Assembly (NCBI GenBank): GCA_903832005.1
Contig: CAIKZO010000003.1
Span: 47,043 to 111,042, forward strand
DNA: 64,000 bases
Source of the DNA: Enhydrobacter aerosaccus
Lineage (GTDB): Bacteria > Pseudomonadota > Alphaproteobacteria > Reyranellales > Reyranellaceae
Direction: 5' to 3'
Position numbers and translations under genes: made by a program. Below, piece by piece: positions 1 through 8,459 of this stretch (position 1 is its first letter; each line of letters opens with the position of its first letter). The notes beneath the pieces were generated by a model, which did no database searches, was not told where the DNA came from, and saw only the letters and a list, made by a program, of their open reading frames with translations.

Positions 1-116
1 TGATCGGTGCCTTGCCAACGTGGCCCTACAGCAGCGGCTGGGGTTACTACCCCAGCGGTGGCGCGGGCCTGATCGTCGTCATCCTGGTGATCCTGCTGCT
101 GATGGGACGGATATAG
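1..116 (+). CDS. DUF3309 family small membrane protein (3' part)
   Basis: The gene is already under way at the left edge. Read from base 3, 37 codons end at TAG 114-116. The visible part contains GALPTWPYSSGWGY, then a glycine-containing turn and a C-terminal hydrophobic stretch ending LLMGRI. This is the recognisable second half of DUF3309 proteins, which are about 50 residues with two short membrane segments. The first membrane segment and the start codon lie off the window. The function of the family is unknown. Confidence 0.8.
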   Translation, partial: IGALPTWPYSSGWGYYPSGGAGLIVVILVILLLMGRI

Positions 117-138
117 CTCCCATCAGTAGCCGCTACCT

Positions 139-1215
139 TCAGTAGCGAAACGTGACGTTGAAGGACCCGAACTGGTCCCAGCGCTCGCGCTCATAGAACT
201 CCGGCGTGCGTATGATGTCCGTGAAGGCGATGCGCACGCCGTTATAGAGGAAGGCGATGCCGATCTGGGCCTCGCCCACGAACGGCCGGTGCGTCACGTG
301 GACGATGTCGTTGCCGTCGGTATTGCCGTCCAGGAACATGTCGCGGGCAATCGCCTCGCCGTTGATCCCGGCAAACAGATACCAGCCGAAACCGTTGCTG
401 ATGAAGCCTTCCGAGCCGGGCAATGACGGCTGCGAACGGCCGGGGCCGAAGTCTGCCTGTAGTTCCTTGCCGAGGCGGAACATCCCGCCCGCCCGCGCAT
501 AGGTCATGACATTGCCGACCGACGCGCCGATCGAGGGGATGAAATCCCATTCGAGCTTCGGCGTGTCGAACAACACCTTCGCGCCGGTCCGCCACCGCCG
601 CTCGAAGGTGAGACCGAGCGTCGGCTCATTATGGAGCTGATTTGCCCAGCCCATCGACCGGGGGTCGCCGATCAGGGTGTGGAAATTGTTCTGGACGAAT
701 TCGCCGCCGGCCGCGGGGCCGACGATGCCGAGTTCGAGCTGGACGGTATCGAGCCGCACCGGGATCTCCTGGCCGGGGTGGTTGGGATCGGGCCGCTTGT
801 AGGTCTGCTGCAGCGAGAAGGCCGCCCACAACCAGGCCGCATAAGGCCGGTCGTTGTAGATCGGCTGGGAGGCATCCGTGTTCTGCGGCGTGTAGATATT
901 CTGGCCGATCGAGATGCCCAGCCGCCGCGTCACGGAGGTTGCCGGATCCTCGCCGAAGAAGGTCGGGAAGTTGGACAGCGCGGCGAGACTGTCGGGCAAA
1001 TCCGGTAGCGCGGGTGACAGCCAACCGAATCGAATGCCGTTGCTGTAGTCGCGGTCGGACCGGTAGACCGGATTGAAGAAATCGTTGTCGACCTGGAACG
1101 TGATGATGTTGCGCAACTCGTCAGCGGTGGGATTGGTGTCGACCGGCACCCTCTGCGCCGCAGCCTGGACAACACTGGCCGCAAGCACGACGGCTGCGAC
1201 AACGAACACTTTCAT
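139..1215 (-). CDS. LpxR-like lipid A 3'-O-deacylase family (DUF2219) outer-membrane protein
   Basis: 358 residues with a signal peptide of about 20 residues ending AAAQ. The family hydrolyses the 3'-acyloxyacyl group of lipid A in the outer membrane from within a beta-barrel. The family's active-site positions are present: Asn44-Asp45 in VDNDFF, Ser58 in DRDYSNG, and His179 in VQNNFH followed by the GWANQL segment. The protein ends in Phe-Arg-Tyr, compatible with beta-barrel insertion. The ATG at 1215 is preceded by AGGGGAGA. It stands alone on the minus strand. True deacylase activity is inferred; many DUF2219 members are uncharacterised. Confidence 0.82.
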   Translation of the reverse strand: MKVFVVAAVVLAASVVQAAAQRVPVDTNPTADELRNIITFQVDNDFFNPVYRSDRDYSNGIRFGWLSPALPDLPDSLAALSNFPTFFGEDPATSVTRRLGISIGQNIYTPQNTDASQPIYNDRPYAAWLWAAFSLQQTYKRPDPNHPGQEIPVRLDTVQLELGIVGPAAGGEFVQNNFHTLIGDPRSMGWANQLHNEPTLGLTFERRWRTGAKVLFDTPKLEWDFIPSIGASVGNVMTYARAGGMFRLGKELQADFGPGRSQPSLPGSEGFISNGFGWYLFAGINGEAIARDMFLDGNTDGNDIVHVTHRPFVGEAQIGIAFLYNGVRIAFTDIIRTPEFYERERWDQFGSFNVTFRY

Positions 1216-1265
1216 CCAGTTCTCCCCTTAAGGAGGAGCAACGGCACGGTTTGGGGAAGGTTCCG

Positions 1266-2516
1266 TCAGCGCAGGTTGGCGGCGGCCGTCGATGCCCACA
1301 GATGCGCACGCCACCGCCCGCCGATCGCGAGTGCAGCAGCGATACCGACCAGGCTGAACAGCGAGCCGGTGGCCGAGAAGCCCAGCCGGTCGACCAGCGG
1401 GCCCGAGATCAACAGGCCGAGCGGCAGACCATAGACCGCCAGCATGCGCACGCCCATCACCCGGCCGCGGAAAGCGGGATCGGCGGTGCGCAGCAGGATC
1501 ACCGCCATCGGCACCATGCAGAAGCTTTGCACGAAGCCGATCACGAACAGCAGCGGCTCCCCGATTGCCGGCGTCTTCACCCACGAGAACACGAGGTTGC
1601 ACGTGAACCAAATCACCGCACAGGCGACCATGGTGCGCGCCGGCCGGATGCGTGCGCCATGAGTCGACAGGATCACCGAGCCCAGCAGCGCCCCACTGGC
1701 ATAGATCGCGATCAGCCAGCCCAGCCCCGTCTGGTCGAAGCCATAGATGTCCTTGGCCACGTAAGGCAACAGCGAGTTCACGATCGGATAGGCAGCAAAA
1801 TTCATCAGGAAGGCCAGCAAGGTGGCCGCGCGCACGTCGGGGGTCGACCAGACGTAGGCAAAGCCCTCGCGCAGCGCCGCAATGGGTGACATCGACACCC
1901 TGTCCTCGCCCAACACGCGCACGCGCTTCACACCGACGTTGAGCGTGAGCGTGAAGCTCACGATGTAGACGACCGAGACCACGATGTAGGCGTGGCTCGC
2001 GCCCAGTGCCGCCACCAGGCCCGCGCCGCTCAGCGCGCCAACGACCCGCGCGGCATCGGCTGTCGTGCGCGACACGCCCATGGCGCGCATCAAGAGTTCG
2101 GACGGCATGGTCTCGCCAACCAGCAGGTTGCGCAGCGTGATGTCAGAGGGCCGTACCAGCCCGACGATCCCGGCCAGCACGAAGACCGCGACCGCGGTGA
2201 CGAGGCCGGTGGCGAACAGCACCATCAGCAGGAGCGCGGACACCATGTAGGTGCTGCGCATCGCCAGAAGCAGGTTGCGGTTGCCGAAGCGATCGCCGGC
2301 CATGCCGTAGAACGGCGAAATCAGCGTGCCCAGGAACTGCAGCGAGCCGAACACGGCCAGCGCCAACACCGAGCCGGTCGAGACCAGCACGAACCAGCCC
2401 AGGATCACGCCTTCCATTTCGAAGGCCCATGACGTCAGGAGATCCGCCGGCCACTGGAAGCGGAAGCTACGGACGCCGAACGGCGCCAGCGCCGGTACGC
2501 GCGCGATGACACTCAC
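1266..2516 (-). CDS. MFS transporter (MFS_3 / enterobactin-exporter-like)
   Basis: 416 residues with about 12 hydrophobic segments. The major facilitator loop signature between helices 2 and 3 is seen as YGMAGDRFGNRN. The N-terminal run SFRFQWPADLLTSWAFEMEG and the overall arrangement resemble the MFS_3/EntS-type exporters. The start is GTG at 2516, with GGGGGAGAGG lying in the palindrome upstream at 2530-2553, so the leader of this gene contains a hairpin. The substrate cannot be told. It is followed 50 bases downstream by the lpxR-like gene on the same strand, so cotranscription is possible. Confidence 0.8.
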   Translation of the reverse strand: MSVIARVPALAPFGVRSFRFQWPADLLTSWAFEMEGVILGWFVLVSTGSVLALAVFGSLQFLGTLISPFYGMAGDRFGNRNLLLAMRSTYMVSALLLMVLFATGLVTAVAVFVLAGIVGLVRPSDITLRNLLVGETMPSELLMRAMGVSRTTADAARVVGALSGAGLVAALGASHAYIVVSVVYIVSFTLTLNVGVKRVRVLGEDRVSMSPIAALREGFAYVWSTPDVRAATLLAFLMNFAAYPIVNSLLPYVAKDIYGFDQTGLGWLIAIYASGALLGSVILSTHGARIRPARTMVACAVIWFTCNLVFSWVKTPAIGEPLLFVIGFVQSFCMVPMAVILLRTADPAFRGRVMGVRMLAVYGLPLGLLISGPLVDRLGFSATGSLFSLVGIAAALAIGGRWRAHLWASTAAANLR

Positions 2517-2529
2517 GTCTTGTTTGTTT

Positions 2530-2553
2530 CCTCTCCCCCTTTTGGGGGAGAGG
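2530..2553. repeat. Perfect palindrome CCTCTCCCCC-TTTT-GGGGGAGAGG
   Basis: Ten-base arms with a four-base loop, directly upstream of the MFS gene on the minus strand. The same arm sequence recurs at 61735-61815, so this is a member of a dispersed intergenic palindromic family rather than a private regulatory site. Confidence 0.75.
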
Positions 2554-2590
2554 CACGGTACGCGATCGGGTCAGGGCCCGCAACGAACCC

Positions 2591-2860
2591 CTAGGAGCGC
2601 GGCGGCAACGCCACCTTGGCGTTGGTGAGCGCGCCCTCGAGCACCGGGATGGCCGTGGCGGGATCGGACGAGCACTTGCTCATCGCCGCACCGACGGATG
2701 CGGGCGGCGCGTTGTGGCTTCTGCCGCCGTTGTCTTGGGCGTAGGTCTCGTACTGGCTGCTGAGAGCCGCGCAGTATTTGCTGTCGTTCGACTGGGCGGA
2801 CGCGCCCAACGGCAGCAGGAGTGATGCAGTGGCGAACACGCAGACGAAGTTGATCTTCAT
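2591..2860 (-). CDS. Small secreted Cys-containing protein, paralogue A
   Basis: 89 residues with a signal peptide of about 22 residues ending GASAQ. The mature part carries KYCAAL near its start, AMSKC in the middle and a C-terminal LEGAL..AKV.LPPRS. The gene at 3145-3399 encodes a protein with the same layout (KYCKAL, AVSKC, LEKYL, LPTR), so the two are tandem paralogues with two conserved cysteines that could form a disulfide. I do not recognise a named family. Start ATG at 2860 follows GAGGAGAAAATC. Confidence 0.65.
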   Translation of the reverse strand: MKINFVCVFATASLLLPLGASAQSNDSKYCAALSSQYETYAQDNGGRSHNAPPASVGAAMSKCSSDPATAIPVLEGALTNAKVALPPRS

Positions 2861-3144
2861 GATTTTCTCCTCGTGGTCACTGTCGTACGCCCCGCGTCTT
2901 ACACGGACCTGACACGGCGTGACGCATTACGCGACGCCGCGTGGGAGCGGAGCAAGGCGCAGTACAAGCCAGCGGTGCTGACCACTTTCCGCAACGTGGC
3001 CGATTTGCTGCGCGCGCTCGAATTCGGCCAGCCGCTTCGCCGACACCGCCGCCTTTATCAATCACTGGGCGGCGGCTGGTGGAATCGCGACGGTGACGCC
3101 GCCTCTGCCAAGCGCCCCGTCTGCAGGGCGCCTGGCACAGCGCG

Positions 3145-3399
3145 TTAGCGCGTCGGCAACGTTTGCTTGTTTTCGGTCAGGTACTTCTCGAGCGTCGCGA
3201 TCGCGCCGGCATCACCGGTGTCGCACTTCGAGACCGCGACGGGGATTTCGGTCGGCGGCGTGGTGCCCCCGCCTCTGGTAACGCCGGCCGCCTTGTCGGC
3301 CAGGGCCTTGCAGTATTTGGCATCGGCCGACTGGCCGAACGCCGTCGATGTCAGGGCAAGAGACACGCCCGCGAGAAGCAGCGCTTTATACATCTTCAT
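3145..3399 (-). CDS. Small secreted Cys-containing protein, paralogue B
   Basis: 84 residues with a signal peptide ending in AFGQ, then SADAKYCKAL, a Gly/Thr/Pro-rich linker, AVSKC and LEKYLTENKQTLPTR. It matches the downstream paralogue (2591-2860) in cysteine placement and C-terminal helix. The start ATG at 3399 is preceded by AGGGAGCTGAGG. The roughly 280 bases separating the two genes contain no convincing gene. Function is unknown; periplasmic location is inferred from the signal peptide. Confidence 0.65.
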   Translation of the reverse strand: MKMYKALLLAGVSLALTSTAFGQSADAKYCKALADKAAGVTRGGGTTPPTEIPVAVSKCDTGDAGAIATLEKYLTENKQTLPTR

Positions 3400-3711
3400 C
3401 CTCAGCTCCCTTCGGTCGGCCTATGCCGACCGTTGCGCAGTCTGACTCGTCTAACCGCACGATATATGACTTAAAATTGACGCTTGCGGGTACAATTGGC
3501 GCACACCGTGTAGGATTTTAGGGATATCTGCCACGCTACTTCCGTATTCTCTTGTGCTAGAGGGGAAATGTTCATTCTTGCGGCACAAAGACCGAGTGGA
3601 TTACTCGGGCTTGCGCGGCCGCCCCGCCCGGAGCAAGGTGGGCTTGTCTGCCGCCAAGCGGTTGCCATGTACCGGCCCGTAAGCGGATTTTTGCGTTGGA
3701 GATAGACCGCG
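3400..3711. other. Intergenic region, no gene recognised
   Basis: 312 bases between the divergent paralogue B and radical SAM genes. It is AT-richer than the surroundings around 3460-3580 and must hold both promoters, but I could not pick a convincing -35/-10 pair. Short open frames here have no family resemblance. Confidence 0.5.
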
Positions 3712-5526
3712 ATGAGCGGGGCAGCCACCAAGACGAAGACCAAGTTTCAGCTGATCCTGATCAAGCCGACTCATTACGATGACGACGGCTATCCGATCAC
3801 GTGGATGCGCTCCCATATTCCGTCGAACACGCTCGCCGCCCTCTATGGCCTGGGCGAGGACTGTCAGCGCCGCCAGGTGCTGGGTCCGGACGTCGAGATC
3901 GTGATGCGTCCGATCGACGAGACCAACACACGCGTCCGTCCCGACCGGCTGATGGCCGAGATCCGCCGCACCGGCGGCAAGGCGCTGATCTGCCTGGTCG
4001 GCGTTCAGACCAACCAGTTCCCGCGCGCCGTCGACATCGCCCGCCCCTTCCTCAAGGCCGGCTTCCCGGTGGCGCTGGGCGGCTTCCACATCTCCGGCTG
4101 TCTCTCGATGCTGCCGGTCACGCCGCCGGAGATCCAGGCGGCGATGGACATGGGCATCGCCATGTTCGCGGGCGAAGCCGAAGAAGGCCGCTTCGACGAG
4201 GTGATGCGCGACGCCTGGAACGGCACCTTGAAGCCGCTCTACAACTACATGGACGATCTGCCGAATCTCGAGGGCGAGCCGACGCCGGTGTTGCCGATGG
4301 ATGCCGTGGCGCGCGTCGAAGGCGGCATGTCGAGCTTCGACCTCGGCCGCGGCTGCCCGTTCCAGTGCTCGTTCTGCACCATCATCAACGTGCAGGGTCG
4401 CAAGAGCCGGTTCCGCAGCGCCGACGATCTCGAGGCGATCATCCGCGACAACTACAAGAAGGGCATTCGGTCGTTCTTCATCACCGACGACAACATGGCC
4501 CGCAACAAGCACTGGGAAGAGTTCTTCGACCGGCTGATCGAACTGCGCGAGAACGAAGGCATCGACATCTCCCTGATCATCCAGGTCGATACGCAGTGCC
4601 ACCGCATCCCGAACTTCATCAACAAGGCGCGCTGGGCCGGCGTCTACCGCGTGTTCATCGGTCTGGAGAACGTCAATCCGGACAATCTGCTGGCGGCCAA
4701 GAAGCGCCAGAACAAGATCACCGAATACCGTAAGATGCTGCAGGCCTGGCACACGTCGGGCGCCTCCACCTGGGCGGGCTACATCCTGGGCTTCCCGGGC
4801 GATACGCGCGAATCGATCCTGCGCGACATGGAAATCATCAAGAAGGAACTGCCGCTCGACATCCTCGAGCTGTTCATCCTGACGCCGCTGCCCGGCTCGG
4901 AAGATCACCAGACGCTCTGGAAGCAGGGCGTCTGGATGGATCCCGACCTCAACAAGTACGACGTCCATCATCGCTGCGTGCATCACCCCAAGATGAGCGA
5001 TGCCGAGTTCGACCTGGTCTACAAGGAAGCCTGGAAGTCCTACTATACGCCCGAGCACATCGAGACGGTGACGCGCCGTCACGGCGCCCTCCCCGGCCGC
5101 AACCCGGCCGAGGTCGCCAAGTTCATGACCATGTTCAAGATCGTGTTCGAGGCCGAGGGCATCCATCCGCTGGAAGGCGGCGCGGTGCGCCTGAAGTACC
5201 GGCGCGACCGCCGTCACGGCCTGCCGATCGAGCCGGTCGGCGTGTTCCACGTCAAGCTGGCCGCCGACTTCTGGCGCAAGCTCAAGATCTACGGCCGTCT
5301 CGCCTGGCAGGGCTGGCGCATCGGCCAGATGGTCAAGAACGATCCCAAGCGACTCGAGTATACCGATCTCGCGCTCGAGCCGGTGGTCGACGAGGATATG
5401 GACAAGCTCTCGCTGTTCTCGGAGACCTCGGGCGGCGGTGCCGCCGTCACCAAGCGCCGCGGCGAGGACCTCGCCCGCGCCAAGGCTGTTGCTGCCCATA
5501 ACCAGAGACTCGCTGCCGCGGAATAA
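3712..5526 (+). CDS. B12-binding-domain-type radical SAM protein
   Basis: 604 residues. The N-terminal 190 or so residues look like a degenerate cobalamin-binding Rossmann domain (LILIKPTHYDDDGY, then GVQTNQFPRA and ALGGFHISG). The radical SAM cluster motif CPFQCSFC gives Cys215, Cys219 and Cys222 (CxxxCxxC), followed by RKSRFRS and a TIM-barrel-like core with FITDDNMARN and GFPGDTRES. Such enzymes reductively cleave S-adenosylmethionine to start radical chemistry on an unknown substrate. A C-terminal extension of about 150 residues is charged. No accessory genes flank it; the next gene is convergent. The ATG at 3712 follows GGAGATAG. Confidence 0.85.
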   Translation: MSGAATKTKTKFQLILIKPTHYDDDGYPITWMRSHIPSNTLAALYGLGEDCQRRQVLGPDVEIVMRPIDETNTRVRPDRLMAEIRRTGGKALICLVGVQTNQFPRAVDIARPFLKAGFPVALGGFHISGCLSMLPVTPPEIQAAMDMGIAMFAGEAEEGRFDEVMRDAWNGTLKPLYNYMDDLPNLEGEPTPVLPMDAVARVEGGMSSFDLGRGCPFQCSFCTIINVQGRKSRFRSADDLEAIIRDNYKKGIRSFFITDDNMARNKHWEEFFDRLIELRENEGIDISLIIQVDTQCHRIPNFINKARWAGVYRVFIGLENVNPDNLLAAKKRQNKITEYRKMLQAWHTSGASTWAGYILGFPGDTRESILRDMEIIKKELPLDILELFILTPLPGSEDHQTLWKQGVWMDPDLNKYDVHHRCVHHPKMSDAEFDLVYKEAWKSYYTPEHIETVTRRHGALPGRNPAEVAKFMTMFKIVFEAEGIHPLEGGAVRLKYRRDRRHGLPIEPVGVFHVKLAADFWRKLKIYGRLAWQGWRIGQMVKNDPKRLEYTDLALEPVVDEDMDKLSLFSETSGGGAAVTKRRGEDLARAKAVAAHNQRLAAAE

Positions 5527-5555
5527 TTGGCAGGCGCGCCGAACTGATCATTATT

Positions 5556-5615
5556 GGGACCGCGGGCCTCCAGGCCCGCTCATGAGTCCGAGCGGGCCTG
5601 AAAGCCCTCGGTCCC
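5556..5615. repeat. Long imperfect intergenic palindrome
   Basis: 60 bases between two convergent genes. The outer arms are GGGACCG and CGGTCCC, the inner arms AGGCCCGCTC and GAGCGGGCCT around an 8-base loop. It could fold as a bidirectional terminator-like hairpin and has the look of a dispersed REP-type element. Confidence 0.7.
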
Positions 5616-5619
5616 AAAC

Positions 5620-6495
5620 TCAATGCACCGTCGGCTTCACCTGATCGAGACCGTCGGCATTGGTCGCCGAAATGGTGGTGCGCACCATCGAGCGTTCCTT
5701 CGAATAGTCCCACGGGCGGCCGCGATGGAGCATGGCGCGGTTGTCCCACATCACGACATCGCCCTGACGCCACTTGTGGACATAGACGAACTCGCGCTTC
5801 GTGGTCTCGTCCATCAGTTCGGCCAGCAGCTGGCGTGCGTCGCGGTCGTCCATACCGTCGATCGCGTAGGCGTGGCTGGCGATATAGAGCGCGCGGCGAT
5901 GGTTGGTCGGGTTCAGCCAGTTCATGCGCCAGCGCACCGGCGGCAGCGCCTTGCGTTCCTCGGCATTGGCGAGGTCGGGATGGATCTGGTCGCGGCTGTT
6001 GGCGTAGGAGTGCGTCGCCACCGTATCCGTGAGTCTGGCCTGCAGGTCCCTCGGCAGGCGTTCCCAGGCGCGACGCGTCGAGGTGAACTCGGTGTCGCCG
6101 TCGGCGCCCGGCAGCACGCGCGCGCTCAGCACCGAGGCCAGCGCCGGGATCTTCTTGAATGAAGAGTCGGTGTGCCACAGCGCGTTGGCCTGGGCGACCA
6201 GCACCTGGCGGTCGGTCACCGGCACGATCTCGCCCTTGTCGCCCACATTGGTGAGGCGCGAGTAGAAGCTGCCGGCCCCAAGGGCGGCGAGCTTGGTCAG
6301 CTCGAGCGGCCCGAAGGCGCGGCTGTAGGCAACCTGGACGTCGTCGGCGATCGGCTGGTCCCGGAACAGCAGCAGCGAGTGTTCCTCGAACGCCGCGCGC
6401 ACCGCCTTGTAGGCGTCGGCATCGACGGCAACGTCGAGAATGCTCACCCCGCGGACTTCGACACCGAATCCCGGCCCCATCGGCACCAGTTCCAT
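5620..6495 (-). CDS. TauD/TfdA family 2-oxoglutarate-dependent dioxygenase
   Basis: 291 residues, the usual size. The Fe(II) facial triad is visible as His108 and Asp110 in WHTDSSF and His257 in AMLHRGRPW. Arg268 and Arg272 in SKERSMVRTT are the expected 2-oxoglutarate-binding region. These enzymes hydroxylate sulfonates, phenoxyacids, carnitine-type and other small molecules in the cytoplasm. The N-terminus (GFGVEVRGVSI) is typical of the family. The substrate cannot be told. The ATG at 6495 follows GTAGGAGGAAC. It is divergent from nadK with a 65-base gap. Confidence 0.88.
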   Translation of the reverse strand: MELVPMGPGFGVEVRGVSILDVAVDADAYKAVRAAFEEHSLLLFRDQPIADDVQVAYSRAFGPLELTKLAALGAGSFYSRLTNVGDKGEIVPVTDRQVLVAQANALWHTDSSFKKIPALASVLSARVLPGADGDTEFTSTRRAWERLPRDLQARLTDTVATHSYANSRDQIHPDLANAEERKALPPVRWRMNWLNPTNHRRALYIASHAYAIDGMDDRDARQLLAELMDETTKREFVYVHKWRQGDVVMWDNRAMLHRGRPWDYSKERSMVRTTISATNADGLDQVKPTVH

Positions 6496-6560
6496 GACGT
6501 TCCTCCTACAAGTCTCTTGTTGGCAGAGATTTTACCGCACGGCGGCCCGGAGGGGCTATA

Positions 6561-7352
6561 GTGGGTTTCTCGATGGCATCCCCCTCTTTCGCTCCGCGTC
6601 TCGCCTTCGTGGCGGCCGCCACCTCCGCCGCCCGTGAGGCCCGCAAGGCCCTGGAAAAGCGCTATGGCGCCGTGCAGCCGGCCGAAGCCGACATCATCGT
6701 GGCGCTGGGTGGCGACGGGCTGATGCTGCAGGTCCTGCACCGCCACATGAAGCGTCCGACGCCGATCTTCGGTATGAACCTGGGCACCGTCGGCTTCCTG
6801 CTGAACACCTATCGGGCCACCGGGTTGCAGACGCGCCTGCGGGAAGCCCGCCGGGTCACCCTCAATCCGTTGCGCATGATCGCCCGCACGACGCGCGGCC
6901 AGAAGCGCGAGCTGATCGCCATCAACGAAGTGTCGCTGTTCCGCTCCAGCCGCCAGACCGCGCGCATCGCCGTCTCCGTCGACGGCAAGGAGCGGCTGCC
7001 CGAGCTCTATTGCGATGGCGTCATGGTCGCCACGCCGGCCGGCTCGACCGCCTACAACCTCTCGGTCCACGGCCCGATCATCCCGCTCGGCACCGGCCTG
7101 CTGGCGTTGACGCCGATCAGCGCCTTCCGGCCGCGGCGCTGGCGCGGCGCGCTGCTGCCGCGTCACGTCTCGGTCGAGTTCACCGTGCTCGACCCGCGCA
7201 AGCGCCCGGTCGCCGCCGCCGCCGACTCCGACGACGTGGCCAATGTCGAGTCCGTGACGGTGACCGAAGCCAACGACATCGACCTCACCCTGCTGTTCGA
7301 TCCTGAGCACGATCTCGAGGAACGCATCCTGAAGGAGCAGTTCAACCCTTAA
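6561..7352 (+). CDS. nadK: NAD kinase
   Basis: 263 residues, typical for the short proteobacterial form. It phosphorylates NAD to NADP. The ATP-binding GGDG motif is at residues 50-53, followed by [10 protein letters not shown], the INEVSL segment and the substrate-binding [17 protein letters not shown] keep the GTG start at 6561 because GGAGGGG lies about 5 bases upstream; an ATG at 6573 is possible but too far from that site. The Bug gene follows 37 bases later. Confidence 0.93.
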   Translation: MGFSMASPSFAPRLAFVAAATSAAREARKALEKRYGAVQPAEADIIVALGGDGLMLQVLHRHMKRPTPIFGMNLGTVGFLLNTYRATGLQTRLREARRVTLNPLRMIARTTRGQKRELIAINEVSLFRSSRQTARIAVSVDGKERLPELYCDGVMVATPAGSTAYNLSVHGPIIPLGTGLLALTPISAFRPRRWRGALLPRHVSVEFTVLDPRKRPVAAAADSDDVANVESVTVTEANDIDLTLLFDPEHDLEERILKEQFNP

Positions 7353-7389
7353 GGCGCGCAGACTGGGATGAGATACTGGGAGGAAAATA

Positions 7390-8379
7390 ATGGCCGACAA
7401 AATAGATCGGCGTACGTTCCTGGCAGGCTCGGGAGCGCTCTTGGCTTTACCCGCTGCCGCACGCGCGGCCGATCCCCCGTCCAGTAACTGGCCGAGCAAG
7501 CCGATCCGCGTGGTGATGCCATTCGGCGCCGGCGGCTCGATGGATATCCTGTCACGATTGCTGGCGCCGCTCGTCTCGGAGCAACTCGGCCAGCAGGTCG
7601 TGGTCGAGAATCGCGCGGGCGCCACCGGCACCGTGGCGATGGCGGCAGTCGCTTCTGCGCCGCCCGACGGCTACACGCTGATGTTCACGGGCAGCTCCTA
7701 TCCGATCGTCAGCCTGCTGATGCCCAATCTGCCCTTCACCATGGACGCTTTCACGCCGCTCTCGCGGCTGACCATCGGTCCGACCATCCTGTGCGTGCCG
7801 AGTTCACTGGGGATCAAGACGCTGGCCGAGTTCGTCGCCGCGGCGAAAGCACGGCCCGGCAAATGGTCCTACGGCAGTTCGGGCATCGGCACGTCGGTGC
7901 ATCTGGGCGGCGAGATGATCAAGATGGATGCAGGGATCGATCTCGCGCACGTGCCCTACAAGGCGACGCCCGCGATCGTCGCCGACCTGATCGAGGGACG
8001 CCTGCAGATGTCGGTGCTGGGCGTGACCGACGTCCGCCAATACATCACCTCCGGCCAGGTGCGCGGCCTGGCGCTCAGCCATACCGAGCGGATGCCGGAG
8101 TTTCCCGACATCCCGACGTTCGCGGAAGCCGGCTATCCCAAGGTGCGCGCCAGCAACGATTTCGGCATCTCGATCCGGTCTGCCACACCCGCACCGATCC
8201 GCGCGCGCCTCGAGGAAGCCTATCGCACCGCCGTACGCCGCCCGGAGATCGTGAAGCGCCTGACGGAGATCGGCCTGATCGTGGTCGGCACGTCTTCGGC
8301 GGAGTTCGAAAAGGTGCTGGCAGAGGACGCGGCCCGCTACACCGAGGTCATCCGGGTGGCCAACGTCCGGCTCGAGTAG
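7390..8379 (+). CDS. Bug/TctC family solute-binding protein 1
   Basis: 329 residues. The N-terminus RRTFLAG plus a hydrophobic run ending ARA suggests Tat-dependent export. The family hallmark WPSKPIRVVMPFGAGGS is present, followed by VVENRAGATG and the HVPYKA loop that contacts carboxylate ligands. Bug proteins bind carboxylates or amides in the periplasm for tripartite tricarboxylate transporters, but no TctA/TctB genes are nearby, so this is an orphan receptor. GGGAGGAAAATA precedes the ATG. Confidence 0.9.
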   Translation: MADKIDRRTFLAGSGALLALPAAARAADPPSSNWPSKPIRVVMPFGAGGSMDILSRLLAPLVSEQLGQQVVVENRAGATGTVAMAAVASAPPDGYTLMFTGSSYPIVSLLMPNLPFTMDAFTPLSRLTIGPTILCVPSSLGIKTLAEFVAAAKARPGKWSYGSSGIGTSVHLGGEMIKMDAGIDLAHVPYKATPAIVADLIEGRLQMSVLGVTDVRQYITSGQVRGLALSHTERMPEFPDIPTFAEAGYPKVRASNDFGISIRSATPAPIRARLEEAYRTAVRRPEIVKRLTEIGLIVVGTSSAEFEKVLAEDAARYTEVIRVANVRLE

Positions 8380-8425
8380 CCAGCCAGTTACTTTGAGGAA
8401 CGTTTAGATTCTCCTTTTTAAAAGC

Positions 8426-8440
8426 GTTACTTCAAGTAAC
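8426..8440. repeat. 15-bp dyad GTTACTT-C-AAGTAAC
   Basis: Perfect 7-base arms in the gap between the convergent Bug and SDR genes. A related half, GTTACTTTGAG, lies upstream at 8385-8395. It could be an operator-like site or part of a weak terminator; no T-run follows on either strand. Confidence 0.4.
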
Positions 8441-8459
8441 CATGCGTTCCTAACAAGCA

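Noticed and set aside
2873..3148. 91-codon plus-strand open frame between the two small secreted protein genes
   Set aside because: No ribosome site, no family resemblance and no coding-like composition; possibly a remnant but not supportable.
3601..5499. 632-codon open frame antisense to the radical SAM gene
   Set aside because: It is a high-GC shadow: His/Arg/Asp-rich, without motifs, and fully opposite a clear radical SAM protein.
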